Origin: an uncultured Gammaproteobacteria bacterium
GTDB lineage: Bacteria; Pseudomonadota; Gammaproteobacteria; PS1; Pseudothioglobaceae
Direction of reading: 5' to 3'
NCBI GenBank assembly: GCA_937899995.1
Contig: CALCCK010000014.1
Coordinates: 1-43,564, forward strand
Length of the DNA stretch: 43,564 nt
Shown here in pieces: positions 38,264 through 43,564 of this stretch (positions within the stretch are counted from its first letter, which is position 1; each line of letters starts with the position of its first letter). A model generated the notes under the pieces. It saw only the letters and a list, made by a program, of their open reading frames with translations, made no database searches and was not told the DNA's origin. Both the position numbers and the translations under genes were made by a program.

Positions 38264-39622
38264 TTATTTTTTAGTTGGGCGTTCCCAGTTTTTCAGGGTG
38301 GTTTGTCTAGAACGGCTTAGGCTTAGATGACTATCTGGTACGTCTTTGGTGATGGTAGATCCTGCGCCAATCGTGGCATTTTTACCAATAGTCACCGGAG
38401 CGATGAGTTGCGTATCTGAGCCAACGAATGCGCCGTCTTTAATGGTAGTTTGGTGTTTGTTAGCGCCGTCATAGTTGCAAGTGATCACGCCAGCGCCGAT
38501 ATTAACATCGTCACCTATGGTGGTGTCGCCCACATAACTTAGGTGTGAGACCTTTGAGCCTTTACCAATGGTGGATTTTTTAACTTCAACAAAGTTACCA
38601 ATTTTTGCGTTTTCACCAATGTTAGCTTCTGGACGAATACGAGCAAATGGCCCGATGGACGCACCGTCGCCAATGATAGCACCCTCAATTACCGAGTTAG
38701 GCAATATGGATACGTTGCTACCAATGATAGTATTTTTAATAACACAGTTTGGTGCGATGGTTGTGTTGTCACCTAGGGTCACTTTACCTTCGACCACTAC
38801 ATTAACGTCGACCTCACAGTCTTGTCCAAAGCTTAAATTGCCTCGGCAATCAAAACGGGCAGGATCTTTTAACATTAATCCTTGCTGCATAAACCTGGTT
38901 GCTTGGTTCTGTTGTAAGGTTCTTTCTAATTCTGCGAGTTGTACTTTGTCGTTCACACCGGCTACCTCAAATTCGTTGTCTGTAATGACGGATGCGACAG
39001 TCTTACCATCACTCACAGCCATTTCAATAATGTCGGTTAAATATAATTCACCTTGGGCGTTGTTAGAATCTAAACCATCTAAGTAAGTTTTTAACAAACC
39101 ACTATTAACCGCCATAATACCGGTATTCACTTCACAAATTGCGAGTTGTTCCTTGTTGGCATCTTTTTGTTCAATAATAGACTGTATTTGGTTATTTTGT
39201 CTGATGATTCGACCATAGCCTACAGGGTTGTCTAACACGACAGATAATAATGCCACACCATTGTGCTGTGCTTGGGTGATTAGGTTATTTAATGTGGATT
39301 TTTCAATCAGAGGTACATCACCATAAAGCACCAAGGATATTGAATCGTCATCAATATGCGGCATGGCCTGCTGGACTGCATGGCCCGTGCCAAGTTGATT
39401 AGCTTGCTCCACCCAGTTGATAGAATCATCATTAATGTGTTTACGCACCTGATCACCACCAAAGCCATACACCACATGTACTTTTGAACACAGTTTTTGA
39501 ACTTGCGTGAGTACATGTCCGAGTAGGGTTTTGTCTGAAAGTATTTGTAAGACTTTTGGCTTTGAAGAGTTCATGCGCGTGCCTTTGCCTGCTGCAAGAA
39601 TTATGCCGTGAATTTGGATCAT
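38264..39622 (-). CDS. glmU: Bifunctional UDP-N-acetylglucosamine pyrophosphorylase/glucosamine-1-phosphate N-acetyltransferase
   Basis: Makes UDP-GlcNAc for peptidoglycan and LPS. The 452-aa protein has an N-terminal uridyltransferase domain (GIILAAGKGTRMNSSKPKVLQ, LVLYGDVPLI, EVNTGIMAV, ELYLTDII) and a C-terminal left-handed beta-helix of hexapeptide repeats with the acetyltransferase site (ARIRPEANIGENAKIGNFVEVKKSTIG, then NIGAGVITCNYDGANKHQTTI). It is 9 bp downstream of a secreted unknown on the minus strand. Confidence 0.98.
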   Translation of the reverse strand: MIQIHGIILAAGKGTRMNSSKPKVLQILSDKTLLGHVLTQVQKLCSKVHVVYGFGGDQVRKHINDDSINWVEQANQLGTGHAVQQAMPHIDDDSISLVLYGDVPLIEKSTLNNLITQAQHNGVALLSVVLDNPVGYGRIIRQNNQIQSIIEQKDANKEQLAICEVNTGIMAVNSGLLKTYLDGLDSNNAQGELYLTDIIEMAVSDGKTVASVITDNEFEVAGVNDKVQLAELERTLQQNQATRFMQQGLMLKDPARFDCRGNLSFGQDCEVDVNVVVEGKVTLGDNTTIAPNCVIKNTIIGSNVSILPNSVIEGAIIGDGASIGPFARIRPEANIGENAKIGNFVEVKKSTIGKGSKVSHLSYVGDTTIGDDVNIGAGVITCNYDGANKHQTTIKDGAFVGSDTQLIAPVTIGKNATIGAGSTITKDVPDSHLSLSRSRQTTLKNWERPTKK

Positions 39623-39631
39623 AATGACGCT

Positions 39632-40291
39632 CTAGAAGTCTTCAACAATGGGATTTTGATCGAGGTAGGCCTGAGTAATGCCCGGTACAATAAAGCTGAT
39701 TGTACCGATGACTTGCCCATCTTTACGGACTACACTATAGGTGGCAGCGCGCATGTGTGTAGGCGCATCTTTGAATATCTCTGAAAAATTACGCGCTTTG
39801 AGCGATTGAGCTTTAAATTCGTCTTTGCTAATAAAGGTGTATTTAATGTTGTGTTTTTGATAAGCGTTGTTTTCAAACTCAGCAATCAATTTAGTGAACT
39901 CGTGTTTGGCGAATGTATTGGCGCTAATCTCGATGATGTCTAAGCGCTCTTTGCCATCTTCAATAAGCACCAGATCAAATTGTGTTTTAAGTACGTAAAA
40001 CATTTTTTTAATCTTGCTGACATCGCTCAGCGGCATCATTAGTACGATAGACACCAGTTGGTCTTTTAAAAATCGGAAGGCGATTTCTGCATTTTCACCT
40101 GACAATGAGTGATTCTGCATACACAATGTGCCCTGTTCGTATTTGATTGAACAGTCCTCTAATTTGTGTATCTTTTGTAAATGGGTTTTTGGGGTGCCTA
40201 CAATATATTGCTTGTATAGACGAATTTGATCAGCGGCGATACTGGCAGTACTGAGTAGTAAGAATAAACCAAATAGTATTAAACGCTTCAT
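39632..40291 (-). CDS. Secreted protein of unknown function
   Basis: A 219-aa product with a clear signal peptide (MKRLILFGLFLLLSTASIAA), so it is probably periplasmic or outer-membrane associated. I do not recognise the mature part. It contains two cysteines (KLEDCSIKYEQGTLC) that could form a disulfide, mixed alpha/beta patterning, and a C-terminus RKDGQVIGTISFIVPGITQAYLDQNPIVEDF. It lies 9 bp upstream of glmU and may be co-transcribed with it. Function cannot be inferred from the neighbour. Confidence 0.8.
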   Translation of the reverse strand: MKRLILFGLFLLLSTASIAADQIRLYKQYIVGTPKTHLQKIHKLEDCSIKYEQGTLCMQNHSLSGENAEIAFRFLKDQLVSIVLMMPLSDVSKIKKMFYVLKTQFDLVLIEDGKERLDIIEISANTFAKHEFTKLIAEFENNAYQKHNIKYTFISKDEFKAQSLKARNFSEIFKDAPTHMRAATYSVVRKDGQVIGTISFIVPGITQAYLDQNPIVEDF

Positions 40292-40345
40292 AACTTTATA
40301 TTATAAGAGAACCTAATAAAAAAATACAATAAAATCAGTCTATTA

Positions 40346-40632
40346 ATGTCTAATGTTTGTTACCTGCCAGTCACCCTGACTAATAGAGTCGAATCGATTA
40401 TTCAAGATACACAGCAAAATTTTTGCTGTGCGGGTTGTGTCAGTGTTTGTCAAACCATTTATGAAAGTGGTTTAGGTGCTTTTTATGATCAGCAAACTTC
40501 AACGCTCTTGCCTTGCTTTATAACGCTTTTATGGTGCCGTTGGCAATGATGGCTAAGGTTACGCCATTATTTGCCGCAATTGCGATGCCAATCAGTTCGA
40601 TCATTGTGGTTGTTAATGCAGAGCTTGGTTGA
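40346..40632 (+). pseudogene. ccoI: Remnant of a CcoI/FixI-type copper P-type ATPase (both ends, middle deleted)
   Basis: The 5' part reads NFCCAGCVSVCQTIYESGLGAFYDQ, which matches the N-terminal metal-binding segment of CcoI/FixI-like heavy-metal ATPases. In another frame, starting within about 25 bp, the sequence reads LALLYNAFMVPLAMMAKVTP and then LFAAIAMPISSIIVVVNAELG-stop. That is the last membrane helix pair of the same family (usual form: YN..A.PLA...P..AA..M..SS..VV.NALRL). The roughly 2 kb between, including the phosphorylated Asp and ATP domains, is gone, and the junction is out of frame. The ORF-track 67-aa call is only its first half. Confidence 0.85.
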
Positions 40633-40664
40633 GAAAAAATCAAGAATAGCGAATAATAATAGTA

Positions 40665-40670
40665 TATAAT
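40665..40670 (+). promoter_or_regulatory. -10 element upstream of rpmE
   Basis: A consensus TATAAT lies 34 bp before the rpmE start, inside the sequence left after the ATPase remnant. No good -35 is seen at 16-18 bp, so the call is weak. Confidence 0.4.
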
Positions 40671-40704
40671 TCCTCCTCTTTTAGATTTACATAAAGTTAT
40701 AGAC

Positions 40705-40917
40705 ATGAAAACAAACATTCACCCTAATTACGACACTGTAAAAGTTGTATGCTCATGTGGCAATACTTTTGAGTCACGTTCAACGATTGGCAAGGAAGAA
40801 TTACATTTAGATGTATGTTCTAGCTGCCACCCTTTTTACACAGGCAAGCAAAAAATTATGGACAGTGCTGGTCGTGTTGAGAAGTTTAAATCACGTTACG
40901 CTTCATTCAAGCGCTAA
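40705..40917 (+). CDS. rpmE: 50S ribosomal protein L31 (zinc-binding type)
   Basis: L31 bridges the large subunit to the head of the small one. The 70-aa protein has the N-terminal [20 protein letters not shown] and the C-terminal [30 protein letters not shown]. Four cysteines (C16, C18, C38, C41) make it the zinc-containing form, suggesting no shortage of zinc in its usual setting. It is monocistronic, with a terminator just after. Confidence 0.97.
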   Translation: MKTNIHPNYDTVKVVCSCGNTFESRSTIGKEELHLDVCSSCHPFYTGKQKIMDSAGRVEKFKSRYASFKR

Positions 40918-40935
40918 ACACCAAGCATTCAATAA

Positions 40936-40962
40936 AAAAAAGCCACTTATGTGGCTTTTTTT
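40936..40962 (+). terminator. Rho-independent terminator after rpmE
   Basis: AAAAAAGCCAC pairs with GTGGCTTTTTT around TTAT, followed by more T. It is a strong, near-symmetric stem-loop 18 bp after the rpmE stop and could work in both directions. Confidence 0.9.
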
Positions 40963-40998
40963 ATACCTGATTATATGAGCGTTTAGGACAAAAATCGT

Positions 40999-41004
40999 TA
41001 TAAT
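40999..41004 (+). promoter_or_regulatory. -10 element upstream of hemE
   Basis: TATAAT lies 31 bp before the hemE start and after the rpmE terminator. The -35 at the right distance is poor, so this is a tentative promoter for hemE-trpA-accD. Confidence 0.4.
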
Positions 41005-41035
41005 AATTGCACTATTAATTTTTTAATTCAACACT

Positions 41036-42070
41036 ATGTCATTTGATTATCTTAATGCCTTATTAAAGCAACCTACATCACGTACACCTATCTGGGTAAT
41101 GCGCCAAGCAGGTCGTTATTTACCTGAATATCGTGCCACTCGTAAGCAAGCGGGTGACTTTATGAGTTTGTGTAAAAATCCACAGCTTGCCTGTGAAGTA
41201 ACCATGCAACCGATTGATCGATTTGATCTTGATGCGGCAATCTTGTTTTCTGACATCTTGACTATTCCTGATGCAATGGGTTTAGGCCTGTATTTTAGCG
41301 AAGGTGAAGGGCCAAAATTTGAGCGTCCTATCAAAACCTTGGCAGACATTGAGGCTATCCCGTCAGAGATTAATAATGACCTAACTTATGTGTTTGATGC
41401 TATATCTACGATTAAGACAGCGCTAGGTATGCGTGTACCACTGATTGGTTTTAGTGGTAGTCCTTGGACATTGGCTACCTATATGATTGAGGGTGGTAGT
41501 AGTAAAACTTTTGCTAAAACCAAAGCGATGCTGTTTAACGATCCAAAAATGTTGCATTTATTATTGGATAAATTAGCCGACAGTGTGATCGCCTATTTAG
41601 ACCAGCAAGTACTGAGTGGTGCAGATAGTCTGATGGTTTTTGATACTTGGGGTGGTGTATTATCCAAGACGCATTATTTAGATTTCTCACTTAGCTACAT
41701 GCAAAGAATTGTGAATGGGGTTAAGGAAAAACATCCAAATACACCAATCACTTTATTTAGTAAAAATGGCGGCAAGCATCTGAATGAGATTGCTAATACA
41801 GGCTGTGATGGTGTCGGTATTGATTGGACAGTAGATCTCAGTGAAGTTGAACAACAAATTGGCGACAAGGTGGCGATTCAAGGTAACCTAGACCCAGCTG
41901 TTATGTATGGCACGCCTGAAGTTGTTCGAGCAGAAGTTAAGAAAGTGCTCAGCCAGTTTAAAGGCGACACAGGTCATATCTTTAATTTAGGCCATGGCAT
42001 CACCCCAGATGTTGATCCAGAAAACATGAAGGTGTTGGTAGACAGTGTGCATGAGTTTAGTGCTAAGTAA
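41036..42070 (+). CDS. hemE: Uroporphyrinogen decarboxylase
   Basis: Fifth common step of heme synthesis: uroporphyrinogen III to coproporphyrinogen III. The 344-aa protein has the N-terminal signature [30 protein letters not shown] (catalytic Asp region), [29 protein letters not shown] and the C-terminal [16 protein letters not shown]. It precedes trpA by only 2 bp, so the two are probably co-transcribed although their pathways differ. Confidence 0.98.
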   Translation: MSFDYLNALLKQPTSRTPIWVMRQAGRYLPEYRATRKQAGDFMSLCKNPQLACEVTMQPIDRFDLDAAILFSDILTIPDAMGLGLYFSEGEGPKFERPIKTLADIEAIPSEINNDLTYVFDAISTIKTALGMRVPLIGFSGSPWTLATYMIEGGSSKTFAKTKAMLFNDPKMLHLLLDKLADSVIAYLDQQVLSGADSLMVFDTWGGVLSKTHYLDFSLSYMQRIVNGVKEKHPNTPITLFSKNGGKHLNEIANTGCDGVGIDWTVDLSEVEQQIGDKVAIQGNLDPAVMYGTPEVVRAEVKKVLSQFKGDTGHIFNLGHGITPDVDPENMKVLVDSVHEFSAK

Positions 42071-42072
42071 CT

Positions 42073-42870
42073 ATGTCAAGATTAGTTCAAGTTTTTTCTA
42101 ATTTACCCGAGGGTCAAAAGGCGTTTATTCCATTTATTACTGCAGGTGATAGCGGTTTAGACAATACTTATGCCTTGATGCAAACCCTAGTTGCTAATGG
42201 CGCTGATGTGATTGAACTTGGTGTGCCATTTTCAGACCCGATGGCCGATGGCCCTGTGATTGCTAAATCACATGAGCGTGCTGTGGCTGATGGTGTGAGT
42301 TTGCATGACGTAATTGATTTAGTAAATAAATTCAGACAAACTAACAATACGACAGCCGTTGTGTTGATGGGATATCTAAACCCTATCGAGGTATTTGGCT
42401 ATCAAGCCTTTGCTGATGCGGCGAGTGAAAGTGGTGTTGATGGCGTACTAGTGGTGGATATGCCACCGGAAGAAGCGCATGATTTAAAGCAATGTTTAGA
42501 TGATGTTGATATTGATTTTATTTTCCTGGTAGCGCCAACGACAACCAACGATCGTTTGGCATATATAGCTAATATTGCCTCGGGTTTTGTGTATTTCGTA
42601 TCTCTTAAAGGGGTGACTGGTGCTGGCCATTTAGATATTGATTCGGTGAACACTAACCTGGCTAGAATTCGCCAATTTATTGATTTACCTGTAGGTGTAG
42701 GTTTTGGTATTAAAGACGCAGCAACTGCCAAAGCGGTTTCAGTCTCCGCTGACGCGGTGATTGTTGGCTCGTCTTTAGTGTCATTTATTGAGCAATATGC
42801 CACAGATAGGGATAAAATGTTAGCAAGTGTTGGTGCATTGTCAGCTGAAATATCAGCTGCTATCAGATAA
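42073..42870 (+). CDS. trpA: Tryptophan synthase alpha chain
   Basis: Splits indole-3-glycerol phosphate to give indole to TrpB. The 265-aa TIM barrel has the catalytic Glu in [19 protein letters not shown], the catalytic Asp in [35 protein letters not shown] and phosphate-binding [12 protein letters not shown] and VIVGSSLV. It follows hemE and precedes accD by 10 bp. trpA-accD is a common gammaproteobacterial pair; trpF-trpB lies upstream beyond an inserted block. Confidence 0.98.
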   Translation: MSRLVQVFSNLPEGQKAFIPFITAGDSGLDNTYALMQTLVANGADVIELGVPFSDPMADGPVIAKSHERAVADGVSLHDVIDLVNKFRQTNNTTAVVLMGYLNPIEVFGYQAFADAASESGVDGVLVVDMPPEEAHDLKQCLDDVDIDFIFLVAPTTTNDRLAYIANIASGFVYFVSLKGVTGAGHLDIDSVNTNLARIRQFIDLPVGVGFGIKDAATAKAVSVSADAVIVGSSLVSFIEQYATDRDKMLASVGALSAEISAAIR

Positions 42871-42880
42871 AGGATTTATT

Positions 42881-43364
42881 ATGAGCTGGCTAAAAAAAAT
42901 CTTACCCACGATTACCAATGTTGTAAAAAAGAACATTCCTGAAGGCTTGTGGAGCAAATGCCCTAAGTGTGAATCCACTTTATACGAAGAAGAGCTTAAG
43001 CAACTGACTTATGTGTGTCCAAATTGTGACCACCATATGCGTATTTCAGCCAGAGTGCGACTTGAAAGTTTTTTGGATGTTGATGGCCAAGAAGAAATTG
43101 CACCAAATTTAGTCGCCGTTGATCCACTAAAGTTTAAAGACCAAAAGAAGTATAAAGACCGCTATTTACAAGCGCAAAAAAATACCGGCGAGAAAGATGC
43201 GTTAGTGGTTAAAAAAGGCACTCTAAATGGTATGTCTGTTGTTGTTGCTGCTTTTGAGTTTAAATTTATGGGTGGCTCAATGGGCTCTGTGGTTGGTGAA
43301 AAGTTTGTACGCGCCGCACAAGAAAGCATCCGTACCAATTCACCACTTATTTGTTTTTCAGCTT
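42881..43364 (+). CDS. accD: Acetyl-CoA carboxylase carboxyltransferase beta subunit, N-terminal part (cut by adapter)
   Basis: AccD transfers the carboxyl group from biotin to acetyl-CoA. The start is [20 protein letters not shown], 18 codons inside the ORF-track call, whose upstream part overlaps trpA. A four-cysteine zinc ribbon is visible (C27, C30, C46, C49 in WSKCPKCE and YVCPNCDHH), followed by the start of the crotonase-like domain up to NSPLICFSA. About 161 residues remain of a usual 280-300. The genomic sequence stops at 43364, where adapter sequence begins. The apparent stop codon TAG is formed by the adapter and is not real. Confidence 0.95.
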
Positions 43365-43564
43365 AGATCGGAAGAGCACACGTCTGAACTCCAGTCACAA
43401 GCCTACATCGTATGCCGTCTGCTGCTTGAAAAAAAAAAACAAGCACTCACGAACGCGAAGTACACACACTGTGAGACTCCCCAAAGTGACACATCATGAC
43501 ACACAGATGCACGCTGTATACAACCACCAGATAGTTCCTACAGATGACATAATATAAGTACAAG
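43365..43564 (+). other. Illumina TruSeq adapter read-through and noise (not genomic)
   Basis: From 43365 the sequence is AGATCGGAAGAGCACACGTC, continuing TGAACTCCAGTCAC: the exact 3' TruSeq adapter. A six-base index (AAGCCT) follows, then a 24-base stretch that matches the P7 flow-cell tail except at three positions (contains CGTATGCCGTCT and CTGCTTG), then 11 A and about 130 bases of low-quality-looking CA-rich noise. This is read-through beyond the end of a library fragment that was left in the assembly. Confidence 0.98.

Noticed and set aside
38568-39086. 172-aa plus-strand ORF inside glmU
   Set aside because: Antisense reading of the hexapeptide-repeat domain; no independent start signal or motif.
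43227-43557. Two ORFs (90 aa and 68 aa) at the contig end
   Set aside because: Both read through the Illumina adapter (RSEEHTSELQS and DRKSTRLNSSH peptides) and are artefacts.

Overview
This window is chromosomal DNA from a gammaproteobacterium with fairly low GC (roughly 40 percent by eye). Several arrangements point to that class: yidC-yidD-rnpA-rpmH, smg-topA, the atpIBEFHAGDC order, and aroQ-accB-accC. The protein sequences and the compact, AT-leaning style fit the thiotrophic SUP05 / Thioglobus / mussel-symbiont group best, but no sulfur or carbon-fixation marker lies in the window, so that placement is inference. Apart from a few conserved unknowns, all genes are core housekeeping genes. 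I see no phage, insertion sequence, CRISPR array, tRNA, rRNA or defence locus, and no convincing new multi-gene system.

Layout. 1-17790 is all minus strand. It holds (a) rpsB-tsf (tsf cut by the window edge); (b) rplY-pth-ychF-gpmI-rpe (translation and carbon metabolism); (c) a tight run aroQ-accB-accC-argC-erpA-gltA-ubiE-ubiJ-ubiB (shikimate, fatty-acid, arginine, Fe-S, citrate and ubiquinone steps) with gaps of 12 bp or less and two 4-bp overlaps; (d) dsbD, adk and grpE, each with its own promoter-like sequence. 17880-27419 is plus strand: nadK-recN, then the complete F1Fo ATP synthase operon atpI-B-E-F-H-A-G-D-C, closed by a strong hairpin terminator. 27498-31869 is minus: tauD-like-ampD-kdsC and rpmH-rnpA-yidD-yidC. 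31953-37832 is plus: a remnant of dprA, then smg-topA, two unknown genes and trpF-trpB. 38264-40291 is minus: glmU and a secreted unknown. 40346-43364 is plus: a remnant of a copper-type P-ATPase, rpmE, hemE-trpA and the start of accD.

Biology. The genes cover aerobic energy conservation (ATP synthase, ubiquinone, citrate synthase), envelope building (GlmU, KdsC, AmpD, YidC), and tryptophan, heme, arginine and fatty-acid synthesis. Two genes have decayed to fragments in place: dprA (DNA uptake) and a CcoI/FixI-type metal ATPase. That suggests ongoing genome streamlining. Unusual protein architectures are a DsbD with two tandem N-terminal redox domains and a ribosomal protein S2 with a long charged C-terminal tail ending in a small HeH/Rho-N-like segment. 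Terminator-like hairpins sit in the 5' leaders of rpsB, adk and rplY.

The last 200 bases are not biological. The contig runs from inside accD straight into an Illumina TruSeq adapter, an index, the flow-cell sequence, poly-A and noise (43365-43564).
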